Source: a candidate division KSB1 bacterium
Lineage (GTDB): Bacteria > Zhuqueibacterota > Zhuqueibacteria > Zhuqueibacterales > Zhuqueibacteraceae
Assembly: GCA_034506255.1 (NCBI GenBank)
Contig: JAPDPX010000009.1
Span: 62,001 to 126,000, forward strand
Direction of reading: 5' to 3'
Length of the DNA: 64,000 bases
In this document: positions 51,530 through 60,455 of the stretch, one piece after another
Position numbering within the stretch: the first letter of the stretch is position 1
Layout of the letters: every line of letters begins with the position of its first letter
Translations under genes and position numbers: made by a program
Notes under the pieces: model-generated
What the model was told of the DNA's origin: nothing
The model's input: the letters and a program-made list of their open reading frames with translations, nothing else
Database searches by the model: none

Positions 51530-52777
51530 TCAGGCCGCCATGATCTTGATCACCTTGTGCAGGCCCTCGACCAGCGCATCGATCTCGCGGGTGGTGTTGT
51601 AGAAGGCGAAAGAGGCGCGGGAGGTCGCCGGAACATTAAAGAACTCCATCACCGGCTGGGTGCAGTGGTGGCCGGTGCGGATGGCGATGCCGTCGCGGTC
51701 GAGAATGGTGCCGACATCATGGGGATGAATGCCGTCGAGCACGAAGGAGACCACACTTGCCTTGGTGCGGGCGGTGCCGATGATGCGCAGTGGCTTGAGG
51801 GTGGCCAGGGCGGCGGTGGCATAGTCCAGCAGCTCCTGCTCATGCGCGGCGATTTTGTCATAGCCCACGTTGCGAAGATATTCCAGCGCTTTCGCCAGCC
51901 CGACGACGCCGGCAATGTTCGGCGTGCCGGCTTCGAAGCGATAGGGCAAATCATTGTAGGTGGTTTTGGCGAAGGTGACGGACTTGATCATGTCGCCGCC
52001 GGCCTGGTAGGGCGCCATCTTCTCCAGCAGTGTCTCCTTGCCGTAAAGCACGCCAATGCCCGTCGGCCCAAAGGCCTTGTGGCCGGAGAAAGTGTAGAAG
52101 TCGCAATCAAGCGCGGCGACGTCCACGGGCTGATGCGGCACCGCCTGCGCACCGTCCACCAGCACCGGCACCTGCCATTCGTGCGCGAGTCGAATCAGGC
52201 GTGCGATGGGGTTGATGGTGCCCAGGGAGTTGGAGATGTGCACCGCCGCGACAAATTTGGTTTTGGGATTGAAGAGCTTGACTGCCTCCTCCCAAATCCA
52301 CTCCCCGTCGCCATTGATGGGGATCACGCGCAGCTTCGCGCCGGTTGCCTCACACAGCAACTGCCACGGCACGATGTTGGAGTGATGTTCCATCGCGGTG
52401 ATGATGATCTCATCACCCGCGCGTAGATGCCGGCGGCCGTAGCCGTGCGCGACGAGATTGATGCCCTCGGTGGCGCCGCGCACAAAAATGATCTCGCGTG
52501 TGGAGGCGGCATTGAGAAAGCGGCGCACGGTCTCGCGGCCGCCCTCGTAGGCCCGGGTGGCGGCTTCGCTGAGATAGTACACGCCGCGGTGCACATTGGC
52601 GTTTTGCGTGCAGTAATAGTACACCAGCGCGTCGATCACGACCTGCGGTTTTTGCGAGGTGGCGGCATTGTCGAGATAGACCAGCGGTTTGCCGCGCACC
52701 CGGCTCTGCAAAATCGGGAAATCGCGGCGGATGCGCTCCACCTCGAGACGCGCGGCGGCGGTTGAATGCGGGCTCAT
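51530..52777 (-). CDS. sufS: Cysteine desulfurase SufS
   Basis: A 415-residue PLP enzyme that removes sulfur from cysteine. It shows VYLDNAATSQKPQVVIDAL, TAMEHHSNIVPWQ, the PLP lysine K234 in FSGHKAFGPTGIG, and the catalytic cysteine C372 in RTGHHCTQPVMEFF, typical of group II (SufS) enzymes. The start MSPHSTAAAR at 52777 has GGAAG upstream; an ATG at 52804 is possible and would come just after the sufD stop. Confidence 0.95.
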   Translation of the reverse strand: MSPHSTAAARLEVERIRRDFPILQSRVRGKPLVYLDNAATSQKPQVVIDALVYYYCTQNANVHRGVYYLSEAATRAYEGGRETVRRFLNAASTREIIFVRGATEGINLVAHGYGRRHLRAGDEIIITAMEHHSNIVPWQLLCEATGAKLRVIPINGDGEWIWEEAVKLFNPKTKFVAAVHISNSLGTINPIARLIRLAHEWQVPVLVDGAQAVPHQPVDVAALDCDFYTFSGHKAFGPTGIGVLYGKETLLEKMAPYQAGGDMIKSVTFAKTTYNDLPYRFEAGTPNIAGVVGLAKALEYLRNVGYDKIAAHEQELLDYATAALATLKPLRIIGTARTKASVVSFVLDGIHPHDVGTILDRDGIAIRTGHHCTQPVMEFFNVPATSRASFAFYNTTREIDALVEGLHKVIKIMAA

Positions 52778-52811
52778 GCGGGCTTCCAAAGTATGGGCGG
52801 CCATGCCATGC

Positions 52812-54155
52812 TCACATGCTGTGGTCGGTGCGCAGACAGGTATTGACCAGATTCTCGGCGTGCGCCCGCACCGGCTCGGATTGGATGCGGTTGAGAATTT
52901 CACTGGCATAGGCAAAGCGCAGCAGCGATTGGGCCTCCTCCGCGCCGATGCCGCGGCTGCGCAGGTAGAAGACAGCGTCGTCATCGAGCTGACCGACGCT
53001 GGCGCCGTGACTGCATTTGACATCGTCTGCAAAAATCTCCAATTGCGGCTTGGTGTCGATCACTGCCTCGTCGGAGAGCAGCAGGCACTGGTTCTGCTGG
53101 TAGGCGTTGGTCTTTTGCGCAGCCCTGTGCACCATCACCTTGCCGTTGAACACGCCGTGGGCCCGGTCCGTCAGAATACCCTTGTAATGCTCGTTGCTCG
53201 GGCAGTTCGGCATCAGGTGATCGATGCGCGTGTGGTTGTCGATCAATTGCCCGCCCGCGCCGTGATAAAAGCCGTAGAGATTGCCCTCGCCATGCTCCCC
53301 GCGCAGCCGCAGATTGAAATTGTTGCGCACCAGACGGCCGCCGAGATCGATGCTGATCGAGGTGTAGCGGCTGTCGCGTGCCACCTCCACTTCGCGCGCA
53401 GCGATATGAAAGGCCTGGCGGCTTTCGTCCTGCAGACGCACGTGTTCGACCAGCGCCCTCCTGTCGATCACGATTTCGGTGACGATGTTGTTGAAGGACA
53501 CGCCGTTGCCCAGGCAGCCGTAGCTTTCGATCAGTTGCACCTGGCTGTCTTCGCCGATCAGAATCAGATTGCGCGGGTGTGCCACAAACGAGTTGCCGCC
53601 CTCTGTCACGGCGAGATACAGCAAATGAATCGGCTCGGCCAGTGCCAGCCCGCGCGGCACCTTCACGAACGCGCCGTCGTGGGCGAAGGCGGTGTTCAGG
53701 GCGATGAAAGGCTCCTGCTCGTAGTTGGCGTATTGCGCGAGATGTCCTTCGGTCAGCGCGGCATCACGCTGCAAAACGTTCGCGAGCCCGTCGAGCACCA
53801 GTCCCCTGGCCCGGGAAACGATGCGGGAACATTCCGGCACTAAGCGGCCGTTTACGAACACCAGCAGATTTTGCGCGGCGTGCGGAATTTCGAAGGCCGC
53901 GACCTGCGCCGGCGTCAGGCTGACCGGCTCCGTGATGAGATGAAAAGTGTGCTCGAACAGCGGCGCAATGTTCGTGTACTTCCATTCCTCCTGGCGCATC
54001 GTGGGGAAGCCCAATTCGGCGAAATGCGCCATGGCCTCGCGCCGGATTTGATGAAACGGAAGCGCTGCGCCGCCGTTCAGCTTGTTCTCGAAAAAATCGA
54101 AATAGGCGAGATACCACGCCTTGGCATCGGTATGTTGCAGGGTTTGGGATTCCAT
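52812..54155 (-). CDS. sufD: SufD subunit of the SufBCD scaffold
   Basis: A 447-residue parallel beta-helix protein that pairs with SufB. It has EEWKYTNIAPL near the N-terminus and the UPF0051 core with RLRGEHGEGNLYGFYHG and DDDAVFYLRSRGIGAEEAQSLLRFAYASEIL near the C-terminus, including KCSHGASVGQLD. The length matches SufD. The start is MESQTLQHTD at 54155. Confidence 0.94.
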   Translation of the reverse strand: MESQTLQHTDAKAWYLAYFDFFENKLNGGAALPFHQIRREAMAHFAELGFPTMRQEEWKYTNIAPLFEHTFHLITEPVSLTPAQVAAFEIPHAAQNLLVFVNGRLVPECSRIVSRARGLVLDGLANVLQRDAALTEGHLAQYANYEQEPFIALNTAFAHDGAFVKVPRGLALAEPIHLLYLAVTEGGNSFVAHPRNLILIGEDSQVQLIESYGCLGNGVSFNNIVTEIVIDRRALVEHVRLQDESRQAFHIAAREVEVARDSRYTSISIDLGGRLVRNNFNLRLRGEHGEGNLYGFYHGAGGQLIDNHTRIDHLMPNCPSNEHYKGILTDRAHGVFNGKVMVHRAAQKTNAYQQNQCLLLSDEAVIDTKPQLEIFADDVKCSHGASVGQLDDDAVFYLRSRGIGAEEAQSLLRFAYASEILNRIQSEPVRAHAENLVNTCLRTDHSM

Positions 54156-54240
54156 TTTTTTATCAACCTGTGAAGAGATCTTCAAATGGCGGAATGGGCA
54201 GCGTCTGCCGCCAGGGTTGCGGACACAGCCGCTGGTGGCC

Positions 54241-55005
54241 TCAGGCCGCCGCGGCCTCCAGCTTCTCGTCGCGCACCCAGTCGTAGCCGTGTTCTTCAAG
54301 CTTGAGCGCCAGGTCCTTGCCCCCGGACTCGACAATCCGGCCCTGCACCAGCACGTGCACGAAATCCGGGATAATGTAGTTCAACAGGCGCTGATAGTGC
54401 GTCACCACCACGATCGCATTGTCCTTGCTGCGCAGCTTGTTGACGCCGTTGGCCACCACCCGCAGGGCGTCGATATCCAGCCCCGAGTCGGTTTCATCGA
54501 GAATGGCAAGCGCGGGCTCCAGCATCGCCATCTGGAAAATTTCGTTGCGCTTCTTCTCCCCGCCGGAAAAGCCCTCATTCACGGCGCGGCTGAGCAGTTT
54601 CTCATCCATGTTGACCAGCCGCATCTTCGCTTTCATGGTGTTGAGAAATTCCATCGCGTCCACCGGCGGCAGGCCGCGATGTTCCCGGATGTCATTGATG
54701 GCGGTTTTGAGAAAATTCGCCATGCTCACCCCGGGAATTTCCACGGGATATTGAAACGCCATGAACAGGCCCTCGCGCGCGCGATCCTCCGGTGCCATGT
54801 CAAGCAGATTTTTGCCCTGGAACAGCACCTCGCCGGCCTCCACCTCGTAGCCCTCGCGCCCGGCCAGCACATTGGCCAGCGTGCTCTTGCCGGAGCCGTT
54901 CGGGCCCATGATCGCATGCACCTCACCGGCCTTCACCTCAAGATCCAGCCCGCGCAAAATCTTGCTGCCATTGACGGAAACTTCCAGACCCTTGATACTC
55001 AACAT
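54241..55005 (-). CDS. sufC: SufC ATPase of the SufBCD complex
   Basis: A 254-residue ABC-type ATPase. Walker A is GPNGSGKST (34-42), the signature is FSGGEKKRNEI and Walker B is LAILDETDSGLDIDAL, the last typical of SufC. It drives conformational change of SufB-SufD during cluster assembly. Confidence 0.96.
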   Translation of the reverse strand: MLSIKGLEVSVNGSKILRGLDLEVKAGEVHAIMGPNGSGKSTLANVLAGREGYEVEAGEVLFQGKNLLDMAPEDRAREGLFMAFQYPVEIPGVSMANFLKTAINDIREHRGLPPVDAMEFLNTMKAKMRLVNMDEKLLSRAVNEGFSGGEKKRNEIFQMAMLEPALAILDETDSGLDIDALRVVANGVNKLRSKDNAIVVVTHYQRLLNYIIPDFVHVLVQGRIVESGGKDLALKLEEHGYDWVRDEKLEAAAA

Positions 55006-55184
55006 GCTTCACTTTCCCTGAACACTATTGTTGTGATGAGATCCTTTGCCTGATCGAACGGCGGCGCCTGTGCGATGTGACAGGCGGCCTTTGCCGTGCA
55101 GCCGCGTGGCTGCATTATAGTTCCAATCGCTGTTTGGGGACAGCCCGGGCGCAACCGCGGTGGCCAACTGCCGCGGCGGCAACC

Positions 55185-56630
55185 TCATCCCACACTGCCT
55201 TCCAGGCTGATGGCGAGCAGCTTCTGCGCCTCCACCGCAAACTCCATCGGCAGCTCCTTGAACACTTCCTTGCAATATCCGTTGACGATCAGCGCCACCG
55301 CGTTTTCCATCGATATGCCGCGCTGGTGGCAGTAGAACAACTGGTCTTCGCCGATCTTGGAAGTGGTGGCTTCATGCTCGATTTTCGCGGTTTTGTTGGC
55401 CACTTCGAGATAGGGGAAGGTGTGCGCGCCGCACTGGTCGCCGATCAGCAGAGAGTCACACTGCGAGAAATTGCGTGCGTTTTCCGCCCGGGGGCCGACC
55501 TTGACCAGGCCGCGATAGGAGTTGTTGCTGCGGCCGGCGGAGATGCCCTTGGACACGATGGTGCTGCGTGTGTTTTTGCCGAGATGAATCATCTTCGTGC
55601 CGGTGTCCGCCTGCTGGCGGTTGTTGGTCACCGCCACGGAATAAAACTCGCCCACCGAATAGTCGCCCTTCAAAATCACGCTGGGATACTTCCAGGTGAT
55701 CGCCGAGCCGGTTTCCACCTGCGTCCAGGAGATTTTGGCGTGCTCCTCCAAACAAATGCCGCGCTTGGTGACGAAGTTGTAGATGCCACCCCGGCCCTCG
55801 GCATCGCCGGGATACCAGTTCTGCACGGTGGAATACTTGATGGTCGCGTTTTTGTGCGCCACCAGCTCCACCACCGCAGCATGCAGTTGATTCTCATCGC
55901 GCATCGGCGCGGTGCAGCCCTCGAGATAGCTGACATACGCCCCCTCATCCGCGATGATCAGGGTGCGCTCGAATTGGCCGGTGTTGGCGGTGTTGATGCG
56001 AAAATAAGTGGACAGCTCCATGGGACAGCGCACGCCCTTGGGCACATAGCAAAAGGAACCATCGCTGAACACCGCCGAATTCAAGGCGGCGAAAAAGTTG
56101 TCGGTGTAGGGCACCACCGACCCCAGGTATTTTTGCACCAGCTCGGGGTGATTTTGCACCGCCTCCGAAAACGAGCAGAAAATGATGCCGAGTTTCGCCA
56201 GCTCCTTTTTGAAGGTGGTGGCCACCGACACGCTGTCCATCACCGCATCCACGGCCACGCCGGCCAGCAGCTTCTGCTCCTCCAGCGAAATGCCGAGCTT
56301 TTCGAAGGTTTCGCGCAGCTTGGGGTCGACTTCGTCCATGCTGCTGAGCGGCTTGCGCGTTTTGGGCGCGGCGTAGTAGATGATGTCTTGATAATTGATG
56401 GGCGGATACTGCACGTTCGCCCAGCGCGGCTCCTTGAGCTTCTGCCAATGGCGAAACGCTTTCAGCCGCCACTCCAGCAGGAACTCGGGCTCCTTTTTCT
56501 TGCGGGAGATCAGGCGGATGATGTCCTCGTTCAAGCCTTTGGGAGCGAGGTCGGTTTCGATATCGGTATAAAATCCGTACTTGTACTCGCTCTTCGTCAG
56601 CTTCTCTATGGTGGAAATCTCGGTGCTCAT
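55185..56630 (-). CDS. sufB: SufB scaffold protein
   Basis: A 481-residue scaffold on which the cluster is built. It shows [18 protein letters not shown] at the start, the UPF0051 core with [20 protein letters not shown] and [22 protein letters not shown], and [30 protein letters not shown] near the C-terminus. The start [10 protein letters not shown] is at 56630. It is followed by 179 bases before sufC, the largest gap within the operon after the rrf2 leader. Confidence 0.97.
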   Translation of the reverse strand: MSTEISTIEKLTKSEYKYGFYTDIETDLAPKGLNEDIIRLISRKKKEPEFLLEWRLKAFRHWQKLKEPRWANVQYPPINYQDIIYYAAPKTRKPLSSMDEVDPKLRETFEKLGISLEEQKLLAGVAVDAVMDSVSVATTFKKELAKLGIIFCSFSEAVQNHPELVQKYLGSVVPYTDNFFAALNSAVFSDGSFCYVPKGVRCPMELSTYFRINTANTGQFERTLIIADEGAYVSYLEGCTAPMRDENQLHAAVVELVAHKNATIKYSTVQNWYPGDAEGRGGIYNFVTKRGICLEEHAKISWTQVETGSAITWKYPSVILKGDYSVGEFYSVAVTNNRQQADTGTKMIHLGKNTRSTIVSKGISAGRSNNSYRGLVKVGPRAENARNFSQCDSLLIGDQCGAHTFPYLEVANKTAKIEHEATTSKIGEDQLFYCHQRGISMENAVALIVNGYCKEVFKELPMEFAVEAQKLLAISLEGSVG

Positions 56631-56733
56631 GAGATGAATTCCCGGATTGGTGAAAAAACAGTGCGCCGGCCGGCAATCCCACAAAAGGAACTGTCGGCAG
56701 GGCCGCGGCTACTGCCCGCCAGTGTCCATGATC

Positions 56734-57066
56734 TCAGGCCTGGAAGGAATGGCCGCAGCCGCAGGTGCGCACTGCGTTGGGGTTGTGGAAAGTGAAGCCC
56801 GACCCCTGCAGGCCGTCGGTGTAGTCCACCGTGGTGCCTTCCAGATACAAAGCACTCTTCGAATCCAGCAGAATGCGCACGCCATTGGACTCGATGACTT
56901 CATCATCTTCACGCACTTCCTTGTCGAGCGTGAGAAAATAGGAGAGGCCGGAACAGCCGCCGCCTTGCACGCCCACGCGCAGGGCCAGCTCCCCGTCGTG
57001 CTCCTGTGTTTCTTGCGCGATGATCTTCTTGACTTCCGCTGCTGCTTTGGGGGTCAGGGTAACCAC
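56734..57066 (-). CDS. sufA: A-type iron-sulfur carrier SufA/ErpA
   Basis: A 110-residue HesB/IscA-family carrier with the three conserved cysteines C38 (GGGCSG), C102 and C104 (TCGCGHSF). GTG 57066 has GGAGG six bases upstream; the short upstream frame is not needed. It lies between rrf2 and sufB and delivers clusters to target apoproteins. Confidence 0.93.
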   Translation of the reverse strand: MVTLTPKAAAEVKKIIAQETQEHDGELALRVGVQGGGCSGLSYFLTLDKEVREDDEVIESNGVRILLDSKSALYLEGTTVDYTDGLQGSGFTFHNPNAVRTCGCGHSFQA

Positions 57067-57111
57067 GATAAACCTCCTTCGGGTACGAGTGAACAAAAGT
57101 GTTGGTAACTC

Positions 57112-57564
57112 TCAAACTCGAATACGATACAAACGATTGGCGGGTTTGGCCGGCTGGTTCAAGTCCGCCAGCGAAATGCCGTTGAGAAAGTTTTTGAACT
57201 CGTTTTGAATCCTCATGAAGGGATCGCTGATGTTGCAAACGCCCTCGCTGTATTGCACACATTGACAATCCCCGCCTTCCGTGGCACACTCCACGATGCT
57301 CAGCGGCCCGTCGATGCATTCCACGATGTCCGCCACCGTGATTTGGTGTGCCGGCCGGCCGAGCACGTAGCCGCCACGCACGCCCTGCGTGCTTGACAGA
57401 ATGCCGGACTTGCTCATCTTTTGCAGGATCTTGGCCATCAACTCGTCGGAGATGTGATAACGCTCCGCAATCTCCTTGGCCGTGCAAAGATGATCCGCCT
57501 CGCGATTGAGCATGTGCTTCAATGCGATGATCGCGTACTCGGCTTTGCGGGACAGTTTCAGCAT
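57112..57564 (-). CDS. Rrf2-family iron-sulfur-sensing transcription regulator (IscR/SufR-like)
   Basis: A 150-residue winged-helix regulator. The DNA-binding part is YAIIALKHMLN, TAKEIAERYHISDELMAKILQKMSKSGIL and VRGGYVLGRP. The cluster ligands are probably among C93, C100, C102 and C110 in ECATEGGDCQCVQYSEGVC. It is the first gene of the suf operon, which strongly suggests autoregulation and control of cluster assembly by cluster supply. A consensus promoter and an inverted repeat lie just upstream. Confidence 0.93.
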   Translation of the reverse strand: MLKLSRKAEYAIIALKHMLNREADHLCTAKEIAERYHISDELMAKILQKMSKSGILSSTQGVRGGYVLGRPAHQITVADIVECIDGPLSIVECATEGGDCQCVQYSEGVCNISDPFMRIQNEFKNFLNGISLADLNQPAKPANRLYRIRV

Positions 57565-57580
57565 AGTCTCTGTATAAAAT

Positions 57581-57597
57581 CCGACTTTTTTGGTCGG
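57581..57597. promoter_or_regulatory. Inverted repeat, candidate Rrf2 operator or leader hairpin
   Basis: CCGAC (57581-57585) and GTCGG (57593-57597) flank a T-rich 7-base spacer. It lies immediately downstream of the -10 box, spanning about +5 to +22 of the transcript, where a bound repressor would block initiation or early elongation. Confidence 0.5.
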
Positions 57598-57601
57598 GGA
57601 T

Positions 57602-57630
57602 ATGATACGAAAAAAGCCTCCACATGTCAA
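57602..57630 (-). promoter_or_regulatory. Consensus sigma-70 promoter of the suf operon
   Basis: On the minus strand TTGACA (57625-57630) and TATCAT (57602-57607) are separated by exactly 17 bases. The leader to the Rrf2 ATG is about 35 bases. Confidence 0.7.
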
Positions 57631-57887
57631 GGAGAAATTTGGGAGCAAAGTTTGGCAGGGAAGGGCGGAGGCGGGCATGGTCATGCGCGCGTGCCGCGCC
57701 GAATCACTCTGCTTTTGAGAGGGTGCGGCGGCTCTTTTTGTTCTTGTGCGGCGGCGGAATGATTTCAGTCGGCGCTTGGCCGGGCAGTTTGTGCTTGAAC
57801 AAATACTGCGTGATTCGCCCTGAGTGACTGCCAATCTTGCTCGCGGGGTGTGTGCCGGCCGGCCCGGGGGCGTGCGGCAAAGCGGCA

Positions 57888-59318
57888 CTATGGCGCTGCA
57901 GGCTTGGTGTAAAAATCGATCACCTGTTCAATCGCGGCCCGGCAGACGGGGTCAAAATCCACCAGACTGAGTGAGAACATGCGGCAATCCGCGCTGGGGC
58001 GATAGAGACCGCGCGCTTCGTAGCCCGCACCCTCGAACGCACCGACTTTGCCGGCATACTGCGTTTTTTTCAAAATTTCTTCCTGACGCTTGAATATTGG
58101 CTCCCGCTTGGCATAATAATCCGGCGCGAGGCGGTCGAGCCTGGCACGCGCGAGCGCCAGGCTGTCGTATTCAGCTTTCTCCCAGGGTGTGGGCAGCGGC
58201 GTGTTGGGCAGGACAAATGCCTTCCACTTCAAATTGGCCTTGTCGAGCAGGGCGGTAATATTCGGTTCCCAGGGCTCGACGTTCTTGGCGTAGAACTCGT
58301 TGTAGGAAACCTGCGAGCTGTAATATTCATCGCCCAGGCCGGCGAAGGAATGGCCGAATTCATGCACATACACGTAATCGCGCTGCCACTCCTGGCCGGG
58401 TTGATCGGAAATCGTGTAGGTGGTGGTGTAGAGGCGATAGATGCCGCCGCCACCGTAGCGATTGTCATTCACCAGGATGTTGATGAAATCATAAGGCACC
58501 TGGCCGGCGAGGTCGCGCAGCGTCTTGTTGGCCGTGGTGAGCACATAGCGCGCCGAACCAAAGGTGTCGTAGGCGGTGCCGAGCGCGTTATTTTTCCAAA
58601 CGTTGGCCCCCGGCTTGGAAATGCCGGACTCCTCCGAGATCACTTCGATCAGCCACACGTTGAAATCCTGGCGGCGCTCTTTGAAGGGCGAGGTGGCAAA
58701 CAGCACGTCATTGAAATGCCGGGCATCCCGGCGAAATTTTTCCTGCTCCGCGGCGCTGTAGCCGTCGCCGAGCAGAACGAGATCGACCTTGCTGTCCGCC
58801 GGCCCGTGCTGTTGCAGGGCGGTGATCCTGCTTTGCGGCACGCGCCGGCTGCGGTTGACCTGCGTCGGCGCATTGGGATCGATCACGCACGAGAAGATTT
58901 CCCGGAAGTTCATCTGCCGGTCGCGGCGGCAAATTGTGAATTGAATTTTGCCTTTCGGCATGGGCAGCAACACACTTTCATGAAAGGTGCGCCACTGGCC
59001 GTGCGCGGCTTCGTCCGTGGTTTGCCATTCATTGAACAGGGTGGAATAGCCGCAGGAGAAGATGAGCGTGGCGCTGGCAATGTCATATACTCGTGCCTGA
59101 TACTCGCCGCGGTTGAGATGATCGATCAAGTTGTGCCGGCTGCCCGCCCATTCACCTTCTTCATGGCATTGCTCGAGCGCAAAAAACTCCTGGCCCTTGG
59201 TGCCGCTGTGATAGTAGTCCACCCGCAGGGTGCGGTTGTGAAACAGACGGTCAAACGTCTGCGCACCGGCAGTGGCGGTGAGCAGGAGAAAAAGTCCAAT
59301 CGTGGTCGGGGGGGTCAT
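57888..59318 (-). CDS. Secreted M64-family metallopeptidase
   Basis: A 476-residue exported protease related to the IgA peptidase M64 family. The signal peptide is MTPPTTIGLFLLLTATAGAQ. An N-terminal beta domain (about 20-170) precedes the catalytic domain with VDLVLLGDGYSAAEQEKFRRDA and the metzincin-like zinc site HEFGHSFAGLGDEY. The C-terminus has the ADCRMFSL motif common in the family. The start at 59318 gives the signal peptide directly. The substrate is unknown; a role in degrading extracellular protein is likely. Confidence 0.92.
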   Translation of the reverse strand: MTPPTTIGLFLLLTATAGAQTFDRLFHNRTLRVDYYHSGTKGQEFFALEQCHEEGEWAGSRHNLIDHLNRGEYQARVYDIASATLIFSCGYSTLFNEWQTTDEAAHGQWRTFHESVLLPMPKGKIQFTICRRDRQMNFREIFSCVIDPNAPTQVNRSRRVPQSRITALQQHGPADSKVDLVLLGDGYSAAEQEKFRRDARHFNDVLFATSPFKERRQDFNVWLIEVISEESGISKPGANVWKNNALGTAYDTFGSARYVLTTANKTLRDLAGQVPYDFINILVNDNRYGGGGIYRLYTTTYTISDQPGQEWQRDYVYVHEFGHSFAGLGDEYYSSQVSYNEFYAKNVEPWEPNITALLDKANLKWKAFVLPNTPLPTPWEKAEYDSLALARARLDRLAPDYYAKREPIFKRQEEILKKTQYAGKVGAFEGAGYEARGLYRPSADCRMFSLSLVDFDPVCRAAIEQVIDFYTKPAAP

Positions 59319-59585
59319 GGGAATCCTTTCGGTTTGCTGCGATGCCGTGAACGACAACGCGGTCACGGCGGGAATCGTCTGCCCCGCGCAGAACAAAGCC
59401 ACCGTCGCAGCGCGACGGCAGGGTCACTCTGGGCGAAGCCCCCGCGGCTTCGCCGGCTTGCGTGCTTCGGCTTTGGGATTTTGTTGCTGCGAAAAAGTTT
59501 TAACAGCCCTGGGCCGGAAAGCCGGTGCGATCGGGAACCGGCCTGGCGCTGTATGCTGCTTATTGGGGAAGAGTCAACCTTCACT

Positions 59586-60440
59586 TCATTCGTCCGCCCA
59601 AAATCTCCCCGGCAGCTCAAGGCCTTTACGGGTGAGCAGCCGGCGCACGCGCTCGGCGCGCGGCAATGGCAGGCCTGCCTGCGCCAGCAGATCGGGCAGG
59701 GAGTGAGAATCGCGCGGCGGCGTGCCGCCATTGCGCTGCCACAGCTCCGCCGGCCGGCCATCGAAGATGATCTCGCCGGCATGCAACACCAGCACGCGCT
59801 GCGCCAGCGCCGCCACCAGGTCCATGTCATGGCTGACGATCACCACGGTTTGACCGCGTTGATGCCACCGCCGCAGCAGGCGTGTCACTTCACGCACGCC
59901 CGCGGCATCCAGGCTGGCGGTGGGTTCATCGAGAATGAGCATCTCGGGATTCATTGCCAGAATGCCGGCGAGCGCGACGCGGCGCTTCTCGCCCTGGCTC
60001 AACGTCATGGGATGGCGCGGCAGGAAATCCGGCGACAGCCCCACTTGCGCTAGGCCGGTGCGGGCGGCTGCCAGGGCTTCTGCGGGTGTCCGCTTTTGCT
60101 GCCGCGGCCCAAAGCTGACGTCTTCGGCGACCGTCATGCCAAAAAGCTGTGCCTCGGGAAATTGGAAAGCCAGCCCCATGCGTCCGCGCAACGCCGCCAG
60201 ATCATAACCGCGGCCATGGATGTCCGCGCCATCCACCAGAATCCGGCCGGCGGTGGGGGTGAGCAAACCGTTGAACAGTTGCATGAGCGTGGTCTTGCCC
60301 GAGCCGGAGCGGCCCACGATGGCCACCGCCTCGGCGGCACCGATTCGGAAGTTCAAACGTCGCAGGACAACATGCGGCGGCGCGGCAGGCTCGCCAAAAC
60401 GCTCATAGGCAAACGAGACTTCGTGAAAGACAACTTCCAT
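59586..60440 (-). CDS. Energy-coupling factor (EcfA-type) ABC ATPase
   Basis: A 284-residue ATPase. Walker A is GRSGSGKTTL, the Q-loop is FQFPEAQLFGMTV (the FPExQLF form is typical of ECF ATPases), the signature is LSQGEKRRVALAG and Walker B is LILDEPTASLD, with SHDMD as the H-loop. ECF transporters import vitamins or metals with an EcfT and an S component; neither is encoded nearby, so this is an orphan ATPase. CAGGAG precedes the ATG. Confidence 0.85.
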   Translation of the reverse strand: MEVVFHEVSFAYERFGEPAAPPHVVLRRLNFRIGAAEAVAIVGRSGSGKTTLMQLFNGLLTPTAGRILVDGADIHGRGYDLAALRGRMGLAFQFPEAQLFGMTVAEDVSFGPRQQKRTPAEALAAARTGLAQVGLSPDFLPRHPMTLSQGEKRRVALAGILAMNPEMLILDEPTASLDAAGVREVTRLLRRWHQRGQTVVIVSHDMDLVAALAQRVLVLHAGEIIFDGRPAELWQRNGGTPPRDSHSLPDLLAQAGLPLPRAERVRRLLTRKGLELPGRFWADE

Positions 60441-60455
60441 CGGGCTCCTGGCAGG

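Larger units (their letters stand above)
57565..57887. other. Upstream regulatory region of the suf operon
   Basis: No gene is supported between the Rrf2 start and the M64 peptidase stop. It holds the operon promoter and operator-like repeat; the remaining ~250 bases show nothing recognisable. Confidence 0.5.

Noticed and set aside
55077-56795. A 572-codon frame antisense to sufB
   Set aside because: It is a shadow of a certain gene; no ribosome site or domain.
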